A stretch of 64,000 nucleotides of DNA from Nitrospirota bacterium (GCA_023481175.1 JAMCWM010000003.1:1-64000), one strand, 5' to 3'. Counted from the first letter of the stretch, positions 1-9,475 are shown. Notes: generated by a model not told the origin, from the letters alone. Numbers and translations are program-made.

Positions 1-2
1 CG

Positions 3-482
3 GCCCTCCGCTGGGCGATCACCGGAACCCTGATGGGCATTCCCCTCTTCTTCCAGGGCGGATTCCAGCAGACCCGGGCGATCAACTGGTACATCCACGG
101 GACCCACTGGATCGTGGCCCACGCCCATCTGGCCCTTCTGGGCTTCTCCTCCTTCGTGGAGATCGGCGCCATGTACTACGGTCTCGAACGGCTGTTAAAG
201 CGCAAGTTCAATCCGACGCTCGAGCTCTACCACTACTGGCTCATGACCATCGGGTTCATTATCTTCTGGACCTCGCTGACGGCGGCCGGCCTCATCCAGG
301 CGGCGGCCAAGGTCTACGAGATTCCCTACGTGGCGTCCGTCCAGGCCTCCCACCCCTACATGGTGGCCCGGTCCTGGGGCGGCTTCATGATCATCACGGG
401 GCAGTGGATCTTCCTCTACAACCTCTACCGCACCGCGACGTCTCCTGCGTCCAAGGCTGTTCCCTACGAAGTCAAGGCGTAA
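3..482 (+). CDS. ccoN: Heme-copper (cbb3-type) cytochrome oxidase subunit I, 3' part
   Basis: C-terminal 159 residues of a polytopic membrane protein; the reading frame is open to the left window edge, so the gene is 5'-truncated by the window. The segment WIVAHAHLALLGF followed by 'EIGAMYYGLERLL' matches the helix carrying the heme-ligand histidines of heme-copper oxidase subunit I, and at least three hydrophobic helices remain. The CcoN form fits best ('HAH...LG...GAMYYG'). It is the catalytic subunit, reducing O2 in the inner membrane. A strong hairpin terminator follows the stop codon, so this is probably the last gene of its operon. The subtype is less sure than the superfamily. Confidence 0.85.
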   Translation, partial: ALRWAITGTLMGIPLFFQGGFQQTRAINWYIHGTHWIVAHAHLALLGFSSFVEIGAMYYGLERLLKRKFNPTLELYHYWLMTIGFIIFWTSLTAAGLIQAAAKVYEIPYVASVQASHPYMVARSWGGFMIITGQWIFLYNLYRTATSPASKAVPYEVKA

Positions 483-525
483 GAGGTCTTTCGGTCGCTG
501 GCCGGGAGGCTTTCCCGTACGGAAG

Positions 526-556
526 GGGGGTGGCGAAATGCCACCCCTTTTTTTTT
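526..556 (+). terminator. Rho-independent terminator after the oxidase gene
   Basis: GGGGTGGC, a 5-nt loop and GCCACCCC form an 8-bp GC-rich stem directly followed by a run of T residues (548-556). It lies 44 bp downstream of the oxidase stop codon. Confidence 0.9.
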
Positions 557-573
557 GGAAAAGGAAAGTTTTC

Positions 574-603
574 TTGACACAAACCAGTCACGTTCCTGAT
601 GAT
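574..603 (+). promoter_or_regulatory. Putative sigma-70 promoter of the MoxR/VWA pair
   Basis: A perfect TTGACA lies at 574-579. With an 18-bp spacer the -10 candidate is GATGAT (4 of 6). It is 30 bp upstream of the ATG at 635 and follows the terminator, where a promoter is needed. The -10 is weak. Confidence 0.4.
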
Positions 604-634
604 GGGAAAGATCTGGAGAGGGGGAAGCAGCTAA

Positions 635-1975
635 ATGAGTAATGCGGCCGGTGTCGGGGCAGTCGTCAGTTATGTCGTCATCCTCATGCTGCTCATTCTG
701 GGAAGCCGTTCCTTTTCAGGAGCCTTTCGACGGATCAGTTATGGCATCTTCGTGTTCATTACGCTCTCGATCTTTCTTCTGATCGTCGGAGCCAATTTTC
801 ATTATTTCTCACCGGCGAGCGCCGTTCTCGGCATGTCCTACGGACTCTCGGTCGTCGCTGTATTCCTTGTTATCCTCTCCCTGTACTTCAGAAAACAAAA
901 GGCTGTTCGTCCCTCTTCAGATTTTTTCGGAGCCAGAAAGAAGGAGGCGACTCTCCAGGAAAAGGGGGGAAATGCGATGAAAATGGCGGACAAGCGAGTC
1001 GAGGAGGCCGCTCAGGAGCTTCTCGATCTGTCTCCCAAAGTGACCGGCGACGATCCTTTTTCGCTTCGGACCATCTTTGAAAAAGGTTTTTCCGTCCTTC
1101 TTTACGGCCCGACAGGATCCGGAAAAACCTTTTCCATTGTGATCGAACATCTGTCCTCCCTCAAAAAGGAAGGGAAGATCGACCAGATCGTCATGATCCC
1201 CTGTTCTGACGGAATGGAAGACTACGATCTTCTTTCGAAGCCTATCCCGATCGGACCGCAGGAAAAAATGCATACGATGATCTCCCTCTCCAAGGAATAT
1301 CCCGACATTCCCCTCTCGGTCATCGCCCAGACATTGGGCGACTGGACGCGGGTCGAGGGCCCCCTGAAACGGGTCTTCCGCCTCGCCCGCGAAGGCCAGA
1401 AAATCGCCGTCGTGTTCGACGAGCTGAACCGTGCCTCCCGCGCCGCCAGGAACCTGATCCTGAAGGCGATCGATCCGGTTCTCGAGCATTACGAGCTCCA
1501 CGACTTCATTACAGGAGACATCATCGCCGTGCCGCTCGACCGCATTCAGTTCTGTGCCACAAGCAACATCGGAGCCTCCTATTCCCAGACGCACGATCTC
1601 GATGAATCCCTTCTGGACCGCTTCCAGTCCATTGTTTTTGTCGACTACAACACCGATCTCGAGCGGGAGATCTTCCGGAAGCAGGGGCTCCCCCCGGAAA
1701 TCGCCGAAAGTATCATGCGGGTCGCGGAAACCCTGCGCGAGGCTTACAAGCAGGGGCACCTCTCGGCCCCGCTCTCAACCCGCCACCTCAAGAACTGGGG
1801 ACAGGCGATTCTCGAAGGGGCGGATCCCGTGGCCTCGGCGCGCGGACTTTGGCTCAATCGCCTGATTTCCCACGATCAGCATGGGTACCCCGACGAGGAA
1901 CAGCTTCAGGCGATCGAACAGGTTCTTTCGGGAGCCTTTGGTCTGGCCCGGGAAAGCCTTCGAAAGGGGGGATGA
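635..1975 (+). CDS. MoxR-family AAA+ ATPase with an N-terminal membrane domain
   Basis: 446 residues. Residues about 10-85 hold three hydrophobic helices. A charged linker follows, then an AAA+ module: Walker A GPTGSGKT (158-165), Walker B 'VVFDEL' with D262/E263, sensor Asn at about 311 ('CATSNIG') and the 'LLDRF' arginine at about 329. MoxR ATPases act as chaperones that insert cofactors or mature complexes together with a VWA partner; the next gene encodes such a partner. The N-terminal membrane anchor is unusual. An internal in-frame ATG at 977, preceded by AAAAGGGGGG, could also yield a soluble form. The client is unknown; the oxidase next door is a candidate only by position. Confidence 0.8.
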   Translation: MSNAAGVGAVVSYVVILMLLILGSRSFSGAFRRISYGIFVFITLSIFLLIVGANFHYFSPASAVLGMSYGLSVVAVFLVILSLYFRKQKAVRPSSDFFGARKKEATLQEKGGNAMKMADKRVEEAAQELLDLSPKVTGDDPFSLRTIFEKGFSVLLYGPTGSGKTFSIVIEHLSSLKKEGKIDQIVMIPCSDGMEDYDLLSKPIPIGPQEKMHTMISLSKEYPDIPLSVIAQTLGDWTRVEGPLKRVFRLAREGQKIAVVFDELNRASRAARNLILKAIDPVLEHYELHDFITGDIIAVPLDRIQFCATSNIGASYSQTHDLDESLLDRFQSIVFVDYNTDLEREIFRKQGLPPEIAESIMRVAETLREAYKQGHLSAPLSTRHLKNWGQAILEGADPVASARGLWLNRLISHDQHGYPDEEQLQAIEQVLSGAFGLARESLRKGG

Positions 1976-1978
1976 TCG

Positions 1979-3673
1979 ATGGCCGTTCGCGGGAACGATA
2001 TCCGCTCCCTGGAGAGACGGCTTTCCATTCTTTCGAGCCAGTATTCCGGAGGCCTCTCCGTCCGCATCACCGTCCGCCCCGACATCGACCGGATCCTCTG
2101 GGACGCCACCCGGCGCACCCTTGTCCTGGGGGTGCGCTCTCTTCTCGCCCGCCCTGACCTTCCCGAGCTTCTCCGGCTCCTGGTCCTGCACGAACTGGGA
2201 AAACTCCGCGGGGGATTTCCCGAGGCTTCGGCGGGGCTCACCACCATTCCCCCTCCCATTCTCACCCTCATGGAGGACTACCGGTCCGATGAGCTCCAGA
2301 AAGAGCGTCTGGGGCTTTCCGCCGAGGTCTTCGGACCCCTCTACGATGCGCTTCTTCCGCTTCGGGTCCGGAAAAAAAGGCTGGCCATCAACGATCTCCG
2401 GATGAGCGTCAATCCCTTTGTCCTGGGAGAGGTGGTTTTGAACCAGCAGATGGGCGGAGGCGCACGGCTTCCCCACGAACGCTTTCCCCTTCTCATGCGC
2501 CTGTTCGTCTTTCTGACCCGGTACCGTTTCTTCGGACGTTACCGGGAATTTGTCGCCGACTGGAGGGGAGTGATGGAGCTTGGCCGTTCGGCGCGCTCGG
2601 AGGACGAATTCCTGACGGTGGGCTGGGAATTTCATGAAAAGTGGAAGACCGTGTTCAACAAGGCCCGGGAAGGGGGCCGTGCTTCCGAAGGGATTTCACC
2701 CCGGTCTCCCGACTCCTCCTCGCCCGGGGTCGGGGGTTCCGGCCAGGGGGGAGGGGGGGGAGGGGGATTCAAGGGCCAGAGTGCGGAGAAAAACCGGGAC
2801 GAGCGTCCGCCCTGGGATTATCGTCCTCCCGAGACGACCCACGGGTACGGATCGGAGGGGGGCCAGGGCCGGAAATCCGGCGCCGGATCCGGAGGGACGG
2901 GCCTGGGAGCCCCGATGGAAACGGCAGACATTCTCCGTCTGCACGGGGAAATCCCTGTCTTTGTCCCGCCCGCCCGACCCCGGGAGATCTTTCCGTGGGA
3001 CCAGGCCCTGATCCGTTCCGAGACCAAGAGTCTTGCGCGCTTCCTCAAGATCGGTCTCGAGGATATGCCTCTGGCCGGAATGACGGGGCGGCTGATTTCC
3101 CAGAAGCTTGTCCAGCCCACACTCAAGGTCATGAACCGCCCTTCCCCTTATCGGGAAGGAGGGACTGAACTCCGGATCCTGGCCATCGTGGACTTCTCCT
3201 TTTCGATGGATGGATGGCCCCATTACTATGCGTCCCATCTCACGCAGGTCGTCCACCGTTCGGGCGTGGCCTCGACCCTCGACGTGATCGCCTGCTCGAG
3301 CCGTTTCCAGTTCCGCATGAATCCCGACTATCTGAACCTTCTCCAGCCCGACGAGATGGAGGGCTTCCAGAAACTCCTTCCCCTGATCGACCGGACCGGC
3401 CCCCTCTACGATGCCGCCATTGTCCTGACGGATTGCCAGATCAGCGACAAGAGCGCCGAAGCTTTGGGCCTTCTCAGAAAAAAGGTTCTGACCATCGGCT
3501 GCTATGTCGTGCCCGACGAAGTGGACCATGTCCGGGGGCGTCCGATCGAGCTGGTGATCGAAGACGGACGGGCGATGTTTCCCTCCACCTTTCTCTACTC
3601 CGATACCTTCCACGGCCTGGGACGCCGCCTTGCCCTGACCTTGAACCGGATGAAATACCACCCGAAATTCTGA
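1979..3673 (+). CDS. VWA-like (DUF2201/CoxE-like) partner of the MoxR ATPase
   Basis: 564 residues, starting 3 bp after the ATPase stop. The N-terminal half (about 1-240) has a degenerate metallopeptidase-like 'LHELGK' segment, as in the DUF2201 N-terminal domain. Residues about 245-310 are a glycine-rich disordered linker. The C-terminal half has a VWA fold with the MIDAS motif DFSFS at about 405-409 and 'IVLTDCQ' at about 480. MoxR/VWA pairs work together in activating or assembling metalloenzymes. Coupling to the ATPase is clear from spacing; the substrate is unknown. Confidence 0.75.
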   Translation: MAVRGNDIRSLERRLSILSSQYSGGLSVRITVRPDIDRILWDATRRTLVLGVRSLLARPDLPELLRLLVLHELGKLRGGFPEASAGLTTIPPPILTLMEDYRSDELQKERLGLSAEVFGPLYDALLPLRVRKKRLAINDLRMSVNPFVLGEVVLNQQMGGGARLPHERFPLLMRLFVFLTRYRFFGRYREFVADWRGVMELGRSARSEDEFLTVGWEFHEKWKTVFNKAREGGRASEGISPRSPDSSSPGVGGSGQGGGGGGGFKGQSAEKNRDERPPWDYRPPETTHGYGSEGGQGRKSGAGSGGTGLGAPMETADILRLHGEIPVFVPPARPREIFPWDQALIRSETKSLARFLKIGLEDMPLAGMTGRLISQKLVQPTLKVMNRPSPYREGGTELRILAIVDFSFSMDGWPHYYASHLTQVVHRSGVASTLDVIACSSRFQFRMNPDYLNLLQPDEMEGFQKLLPLIDRTGPLYDAAIVLTDCQISDKSAEALGLLRKKVLTIGCYVVPDEVDHVRGRPIELVIEDGRAMFPSTFLYSDTFHGLGRRLALTLNRMKYHPKF

Positions 3674-3686
3674 CGGAAGGTCCCTC

Positions 3687-4745
3687 TCAGGGGGAAGGTC
3701 CTCCGCCGGCCGGAAGGGTCGGAATGACAGGGGCGTTCTGGGAGGGGGGCGGCGCGTTTTTCAGGAGCGCGTCGATCTGGTAGAGGAGTCGGTTTCCCCC
3801 GACACGATAGGAGAGGGTCTGCGTCTGCATGCCGTTGACCGAGAGTACGGCCCGGAGCGCAAGCTTCGTATGTCCCGCGATCCCTACCGCATTGACGGAA
3901 AATATCTGGCTCGTCAGGGTCACGTCCCCCGAAATATTGGAAAAGATGGCCGGCCCCACCACGCTCTGGAAGCGCGAAAGTGCCAGGAAGGGCCTCTGGG
4001 CGATGATCTCCTGGGCCATGGCGGGCGTGATTCCGGGATCGAGGGCCTGGAGGACGAGGGTGGAGGCGGTGTTCACATTGATCTGGCCCGGGGTGTAGAC
4101 GGTGAGGTAGGGGGCCAGGGCCTGATAGGCGGCTTCGGTCATTCCGGCGATCTGGTGAAGCTCGGAGAGGACATCCATCGGGCCTCCCCGGTTCCGGTAG
4201 GACGGGACGAAGCCCGCGTAGGGTCCGGGGGGACCCATCATGTTTGGAGCCGGGGTGACCCACTGGGAGATGAGGGGAAGGATGGCGGGGTTGGCCCCCG
4301 CCAGGGTGAAGAGGCGGGTGAACTGCATCAGGCGGTGGGGATCGATGGCTCCCCCCGGGGTTCCTGTCAGCATGTTGATGTTGAACTTGGAGGCCTCGTC
4401 CTCGATCAGCCCCGAGACGTAACCGGCATCGGCCACGGGGTAGTTGATGATGGGGGTCGCCCAGGGCTGGTTCGTGGCAATGATGTTGAGGCCGTTCTGG
4501 GAGGCCATCTGGGAGCTTTCCACGAGGGCGACCTTGGCGATCGAGACCGCCGCGCGAGCCAGGTAGAGGGAGGAGACGGAATGGGAGTAGATCTCCGTCT
4601 GGCGCAGAAAGGACCGGGTTTTTAGGGTAAAGCGCGTGACGAGGAGGGTCAGGAGCAGGATCATGAAAAGGACCAGGACCAGGACGAATCCTTCGGGTTC
4701 CCGCCGGTTCCGGGAGGGCTCAGGTCGGCTGGACAGCTTCCACAT
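3687..4745 (-). CDS. gspK: Type II secretion minor pseudopilin GspK
   Basis: About 352 residues from the ATG at 4745 (a TTG at 4760 is also in frame). It has a short basic N-terminus, a prepilin-like hydrophobic helix after 'REPEG' and a large globular C-terminal region, as in GspK, which caps the pseudopilus tip. 'INVNTAS' in the C-terminal part matches the helix-hairpin-helix-like region of GspK. It is last in the leftward T2SS operon and overlaps gspM. The usual H, I and J partners are absent next to it. Confidence 0.8.
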   Translation of the reverse strand: MWKLSSRPEPSRNRREPEGFVLVLVLFMILLLTLLVTRFTLKTRSFLRQTEIYSHSVSSLYLARAAVSIAKVALVESSQMASQNGLNIIATNQPWATPIINYPVADAGYVSGLIEDEASKFNINMLTGTPGGAIDPHRLMQFTRLFTLAGANPAILPLISQWVTPAPNMMGPPGPYAGFVPSYRNRGGPMDVLSELHQIAGMTEAAYQALAPYLTVYTPGQINVNTASTLVLQALDPGITPAMAQEIIAQRPFLALSRFQSVVGPAIFSNISGDVTLTSQIFSVNAVGIAGHTKLALRAVLSVNGMQTQTLSYRVGGNRLLYQIDALLKNAPPPSQNAPVIPTLPAGGGPSP

Positions 4746-5316
4746 CGATCTGGAGGTCAAGCTTCGAATGGTCGTTGAACCGTCGCTTCATGGAGAGGCG
4801 GGTGATCCGGATGAAGTGGGGGGAGCGCTCGAGCCTGGCCAGGAAGAAGACGGCATGGGGAAGGTCCACCGAATCGATTTTCATCGAGACCATGCCGATC
4901 CGGTAGGCCCCTTCCGACGGTAGGTTGCGGGGGGTCATCCGGGAGACCTGCGAACGGATATGGGCATGATCGGCCTCTTCCTCGAGATAGGCGATCAGGG
5001 AAAACCCCCGCTCCTCCTGTCCGAGCTTTCGGGTCTGGGCATTGATCAGGGCGCGGGTGGACTGGATTTCCTGGGAGAGTCCCAGGACCTTGAGCATCTC
5101 CGATTTCAGCCCTTCGATCTCCTCCCTTTTGGCCAGGTAGGGATCCCAGAACAGGGCGGTGACCGCCGTCCAGAGGGCGAGTCCCGCCAGAAGGGTGGCG
5201 AGAAGATGGACAAGTCGCCGTTCCCTCTCTGTGAGTCTTTCCCATGCGAGGCGGAGGCGGTGGATCCAGGGATCGGCCTTTCGGGACAGGGCACGGAGGA
5301 GTCCGGATCTAGTCAT
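4720..5316 (-). CDS. gspM: Type II secretion inner-membrane protein GspM
   Basis: 198 residues. A basic cytoplasmic stretch is followed by one membrane helix (about 37-58, 'LVHLLATLLAGLALWTAV'), a coiled-coil segment and a ferredoxin-like periplasmic domain, the PilO/GspM layout. It partners GspL in the inner-membrane platform. The ATG at 5316 overlaps the gspL stop and the 3' end overlaps gspK, so translation is probably coupled. Confidence 0.75.
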   Translation of the reverse strand: MTRSGLLRALSRKADPWIHRLRLAWERLTERERRLVHLLATLLAGLALWTAVTALFWDPYLAKREEIEGLKSEMLKVLGLSQEIQSTRALINAQTRKLGQEERGFSLIAYLEEEADHAHIRSQVSRMTPRNLPSEGAYRIGMVSMKIDSVDLPHAVFFLARLERSPHFIRITRLSMKRRFNDHSKLDLQIDVEAVQPT

Positions 5317-6712
5317 GGCGTCCGCGCATTCTGAAGGTCACGGTCTTTCTGTCGATGTCGAGGCCGGCACTCTGGATTGTCAGATCCCGCATGTGGCCGG
5401 TGGCCTCGAAGGCTTTTTTAAGCTTGTCGACGCTCTTGAAGCTGTCGGTCTTGCCGGAGACCGTGAAGAAACGCCGGGTGACATTCAGCGAGACCATCTC
5501 GTAGGTGACTCCGGAAGGGGGCGCCGTTGTGAGATCGCGCATGATCCGGATGACGTCGGGGCCACGGGAGAGGAGCTCTTTTTGCCGGTCGAGGGCTGCG
5601 AGCTCCTGGGTCAGCTGGCCGACAGGCTCGACGATCCGGCGGCCCGGAAGAGCCCGGCTGGCGGCCTGGTCCAGGGCGCGACGCGCGGCCTCCAGACGAT
5701 GGTCGATCCGGGAAAGGTGGACGGAGGCGTCGGCCACCAGGGTGGCGATCAGAAGGAGAGAGAGAAGCCCCAGGACGCGGAGGCCTGCCCGTCGTTCGGC
5801 CTTGTCTCCCTGCCAGGCCAGGGGGCCCTTCAGAAAGGAGAATGCGGCGGAGTCTTCCCGGGAGCGGCCGGAAACAAGCCGCCAGCCGGCCAAAGCCGTC
5901 TCTTTCGGAAGATCTGGGAGGGGACCGGTGATTGCGGCGAGGCCGGGGGAGGGGGCGACTGCGGGATCCCGAAGGAACCGTTCGGGGAGGCGATGGCCTT
6001 CGGCAAGAAAGGAGAACAGAAGATCGAGGATCCGTCGGTCCCGGGCCTCCTTGGGGACGTCCGGCTCGGAAAAGGCCGCTTCCGCGGCGATGTGTCCGCC
6101 CCGGGAGAGAAGGCAAAGGATCCTGCCTCCGTCCGCTGCGATCATTCCGGAAGGCTTGTGGTCGGTCGCTCCTTGGCCTCTGTCAGGCGAATGCGGGAAA
6201 AAACGCTCCAGGACCAGAAGGGATTCGGGGAGAACCCAGCGTGGGGCCAGGCCGATCGCGCGAAGTTTTCCCAACCAGCCCTCGAGCGCCGTTCGCGAGA
6301 TGGCCCAGGCGTGAACTTCGGAGGAGTCTGCGGGATCGGTCTCCCAGGCAAGGAGGCTTTCTTCGATGGGCCAGGGAAGCCGGAGTTCGATCAGGGCCCC
6401 GATGGCCGCCTCCTTCTCGAGGGTGGTGACGGAGGGAGGAAGGCGCAGGGAGGCGGAGACAGTCTGCTCGGCGGGCCAGAAGAGGACCAGGGGGAGGTCT
6501 TTCCGCTCCTCCAATGAGAGGGGAAGGGAGGCGGGCCCCTCCCCTTCTCCGTCGAGGGAGAGGGGTTGTTCCGGCCAGAGAAGGACCTTTCTTGCCGGGG
6601 AGGCAGAGGAGAGGAGCAGCTGCCCGTTGCTGATGCGTCCGGTCAGAATTTGCGCGGGCGAAAAGGATCGCCGGAAACGCTCAAAGGGTTCAGTGAGGAA
6701 TCGGGATGCCAT
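5309..6712 (-). CDS. gspL: Type II secretion protein GspL (actin-like plus PilN-like)
   Basis: 467 residues. The N-terminal two thirds has the PilM/GspL actin-like fold pattern, with LPPSVTT, 'LIELRLPW' and 'ISRTALEGWL'. One membrane helix ('LRVLGLLSLLLIATLVADA', about 300-318) and a PilN-like periplasmic domain follow. GspL anchors the GspE ATPase to the membrane platform. It overlaps gspN upstream and gspM downstream. Confidence 0.75.
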   Translation of the reverse strand: MASRFLTEPFERFRRSFSPAQILTGRISNGQLLLSSASPARKVLLWPEQPLSLDGEGEGPASLPLSLEERKDLPLVLFWPAEQTVSASLRLPPSVTTLEKEAAIGALIELRLPWPIEESLLAWETDPADSSEVHAWAISRTALEGWLGKLRAIGLAPRWVLPESLLVLERFFPHSPDRGQGATDHKPSGMIAADGGRILCLLSRGGHIAAEAAFSEPDVPKEARDRRILDLLFSFLAEGHRLPERFLRDPAVAPSPGLAAITGPLPDLPKETALAGWRLVSGRSREDSAAFSFLKGPLAWQGDKAERRAGLRVLGLLSLLLIATLVADASVHLSRIDHRLEAARRALDQAASRALPGRRIVEPVGQLTQELAALDRQKELLSRGPDVIRIMRDLTTAPPSGVTYEMVSLNVTRRFFTVSGKTDSFKSVDKLKKAFEATGHMRDLTIQSAGLDIDRKTVTFRMRGRHD

Positions 6713-7658
6713 TCATCGCAATGTTCAGATTGGAGGCGGGACCGTCCAGCGTCACGGTCAGGGGCTTTTTCCCCTGGCCCGAAAACCCGGGCAGGGGAAG
6801 GGAGCCCAGGGGGCCCTTGAGTCGGACCAGGAGCCGGAGATGCAGGATGGAATTCGGGGGGGGCTGGGCCAGGATGAAGGTCCCGTCTCCGGTCACGTCG
6901 GCCAGGGGGCCGGTGGCCATGAGCTGTTCGAGCCGTCCCCGTCCTCCGGAGAGGAAGACGCGGCTCCGGACGGAGTCGAAGGCGACGGGGGGGAGGGGGA
7001 AGCCCCCGATGGTCAGGGATTTGAGGACAAGATTCGCAATGCTGGCCGAGAAGACTCCGTGGCCGTCCATCTCGGCTCCGGACTTCCATGTGTAGTCTGT
7101 TCTGAGGGTCATGGCCCCGGAAAGGTCCTGATGGAGGAGGGGGCGGGTCAGTCCAAGGTCGAGAGGCTTGGTGGTGGCGCCCCGGAGATGGTTCCGGCGT
7201 TCCGGAAGATGGCGCAGGAGACCGTCGAATTCTCCTCCGTAGGCCCGAAGGCGGAAATTGAAGCGGGGTTTTCTCTGGAGAAGGCTCGCCAGTTCGAGGT
7301 GAGCCGAGGCCCGGTCGATTCTGAGGGTGGTCGGACCTTCCGGCGTGGGAGCGAGCAGATCGAGATCGGCGTAGTCCACCCGGGCCGGAAAGTCGAACCG
7401 GGCATCGCGCGCCGCGAGGCCGACCCCTCCGGATTCCGAAAACTCCCTCAGGATAAATCGGGCCGTCTGGTGATGGGGAAAGCCCTGCCACAGGCTTGTG
7501 AGGAACACTCCCCCGCCTATGGTTCCAAGAAAAAGGATCCGCCCCATCGAAAGGGAGGAAGGGCGACCTTCTCCCGCCGCCGAATCTTCTGTTTTTTTGG
7601 TTCGAAGATTTGGAAGCCGGATTTTCATCATTCGAAGTCGGGTGACGAAGTTCTTCAC
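6690..7658 (-). CDS. gspN: Type II secretion protein GspN
   Basis: About 322 residues. A cytoplasmic N-terminus and one membrane helix ('MGRILFLGTIGGGVFLTSL') are followed by a beta-rich AsmA-like periplasmic domain, as in the GspN family. The start is uncertain: the GTG at 7658 has GGAG 9 nt upstream, ATG at 7631 is an alternative, and the longest frame begins with TTG at 7706. It overlaps gspL. Between this gene and gspG there are about 90 bp. Confidence 0.65.
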   Translation of the reverse strand: MKNFVTRLRMMKIRLPNLRTKKTEDSAAGEGRPSSLSMGRILFLGTIGGGVFLTSLWQGFPHHQTARFILREFSESGGVGLAARDARFDFPARVDYADLDLLAPTPEGPTTLRIDRASAHLELASLLQRKPRFNFRLRAYGGEFDGLLRHLPERRNHLRGATTKPLDLGLTRPLLHQDLSGAMTLRTDYTWKSGAEMDGHGVFSASIANLVLKSLTIGGFPLPPVAFDSVRSRVFLSGGRGRLEQLMATGPLADVTGDGTFILAQPPPNSILHLRLLVRLKGPLGSLPLPGFSGQGKKPLTVTLDGPASNLNIAMNGIPIPH

Positions 7659-7750
7659 GGGATCATGCTCCAGAATTCCTGGCCGGGTGCGCGGAAAGCT
7701 TGACAAAAAAATTTTACCATAAAACAGAAGAAATAGCGATAGGCGATTTG

Positions 7751-8224
7751 TTACTTTTCAAGATCCCAGGAGACGATATCCCGGTTGTTCCCCTTGCCCC
7801 CTCTGGCCCCGTCGGCGCCGTAGGACATGATGTCGAACTCTCCGTGGGTTCCCGGGGAGAGGTAGACGTAGGGGTGGCCCCAGGGATCCTTGGGAATCTT
7901 CGAGATGTATCCCCCCGCCTTGTAATTGTTTGGTTCCGGAGGGAGGGTCGGTTTCTTGACCAGCGCCTCGAGCCCCTGTTCGGTGGAGGGATAGGAGCCG
8001 TTGTCGAGATGGTAGAGGGACAAGGCGTTTTCGAATTCCCGGATCTGGGTCATGGCGGCGGTCTTTTTTGCCTCTTCGGTCCGACCGATGATCTTCGGAA
8101 CGACGAGGGCCGCCAAGAGGGCGATGATGAAGATGACGACCATGATCTCGATCAGGGTAAATCCCCTGTCCCGCCGGAAAGGGAGGGAACGCTTCGAAAA
8201 AAGACGGGCAAGACGAGAGGGCAT
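7751..8224 (-). CDS. gspG: Major pseudopilin GspG
   Basis: 157 residues. The prepilin peptidase site RG|FTLIEIMVV is at residues 20-30 with Glu at mature +5, and the hydrophobic helix follows. The C-terminal half has the conserved GspG pattern 'YPSTEQGLEALVKKP', 'PKDPWGHPYVYLSPG' and 'DIMSYGADG', including the calcium-binding loop. It builds the pseudopilus. The leader of about 21 residues is longer than the usual 6-10. Confidence 0.93.
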   Translation of the reverse strand: MPSRLARLFSKRSLPFRRDRGFTLIEIMVVIFIIALLAALVVPKIIGRTEEAKKTAAMTQIREFENALSLYHLDNGSYPSTEQGLEALVKKPTLPPEPNNYKAGGYISKIPKDPWGHPYVYLSPGTHGEFDIMSYGADGARGGKGNNRDIVSWDLEK

Positions 8225-8245
8225 TCGGACCTCCGTAAAGAAATG

Positions 8246-9457
8246 TTACTGGACCGTCTGGCTCATCTCGAAGATCGGGAGCAGCACGGACATGACCATG
8301 AAGAGGACGATTCCTCCGATAAACAGTATCATAACCGGTTCGATGAGGGATGTCAGCGTCCCGATGGTCTGGTCCACCTCCTGCTCGTAGCCTTCGGCAA
8401 GCCTTTGGAGGAGCTCCTCGAGCTTGCCGGAGCGCTCTCCCACCGCGATCATGTGGACGGCCAGAAGGGGAAAAACCTTCGACTCCCGCAGGCTTCGGGA
8501 GAGGGAGACCCCCTCGGCAAGGTCTCTCCGGGCGCGGGCGACCGCCTCCCGGACCGGGCCGCTGGTGACCACCGCCTCCGAGACCTCCATCGCTTTCTGG
8601 AGGGGGGTTCCGGAAGAGAGAAGGACCCCTAGAGTCCGGGAAAAGCGGGCCACCTGGGTGGCGAGGACCAGATCTCCGACCCGGGGGATCCGGAGCGCCC
8701 ACCGGTCGAGAGTGGCCCGGCGGGTCCGGACGAAGCGCAGAAGAAGAAAAACTCCTGCCAGCAAGGAAAGACCGGTGGAGAGAAGATGGCTTCTGAGCCA
8801 GGCCGAGCTTCCCATCAGGATGCGGGTCGGAAGGGGGAGTGTGGCCTTGAGCCCTTCGAAGATGGAGGTGATGCGGGGCATGACCACGATCAGGAGGAAG
8901 ACGACCATCAGGACGCCCACCCCCAGAAGCATGACCGGATAGAAGAGGGAGCCCATGACCTTTCGGCGGGTGTTGCTCTGCTTTTCCAGAAGATCGGCCA
9001 GTCGGTTCAGCATGATCTCGAGGGTTCCCGATTCCTCCCCCGCACGGACCATGTTGAGATAGATGGGGGAAAAGGTTCCGGGCTCGCTCCCCATGGCTAC
9101 CGAAAGCGACCGGCCTTCCTTGACCCTGTCACGGATCTGGGAGGCGATGCGGGCCGGGGCGGTCTCCCCTCCCTGGTCGAGAATGGCTCCCAGGGCTTCG
9201 ACGATGGGAACTCCGGCTCCCACAAGAATGGAGAGCTGGCGGGTGAAGGTGGAGAGGTCCCGTCCGGAAAGACGCCGTCTCCCCGAGGGGGTCCCCGGGA
9301 CCCGGGCCTCTTCCTCCCGGGAATGGGGCTCGAGCGAAACCGGGAGAATTCCCTCCTTCTTGAGTTTCTGGCGGGCGGACTGGAGGCTGTCGGCGTCGAT
9401 CAGACCCCGGGTCCGTTCGCCGCTTTGACGGATGCCGGAGTAGTTCCAGACAGGCAT
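8246..9457 (-). CDS. gspF: Type II secretion inner-membrane protein GspF
   Basis: 403 residues, the normal length. Two repeated GspF domains are present, each with the 'FTRQLSILVGAGVPI' or 'FSRTLGVLLSSGTPL' signature, separated by membrane helices, with a third helix near the C-terminus ('PVMILFIGGIVLFMVMSVL'). It is the polytopic core of the platform that contacts GspE. Confidence 0.92.
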   Translation of the reverse strand: MPVWNYSGIRQSGERTRGLIDADSLQSARQKLKKEGILPVSLEPHSREEEARVPGTPSGRRRLSGRDLSTFTRQLSILVGAGVPIVEALGAILDQGGETAPARIASQIRDRVKEGRSLSVAMGSEPGTFSPIYLNMVRAGEESGTLEIMLNRLADLLEKQSNTRRKVMGSLFYPVMLLGVGVLMVVFLLIVVMPRITSIFEGLKATLPLPTRILMGSSAWLRSHLLSTGLSLLAGVFLLLRFVRTRRATLDRWALRIPRVGDLVLATQVARFSRTLGVLLSSGTPLQKAMEVSEAVVTSGPVREAVARARRDLAEGVSLSRSLRESKVFPLLAVHMIAVGERSGKLEELLQRLAEGYEQEVDQTIGTLTSLIEPVMILFIGGIVLFMVMSVLLPIFEMSQTVQ

Positions 9458-9475
9458 GGGGGGGCTCTCCCTGGG

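Noticed and set aside
7700-7730. TTGACA and AT-rich stretch on the plus strand, promoter-like
   Set aside because: No plus-strand gene follows; it lies between two genes of the leftward T2SS operon.
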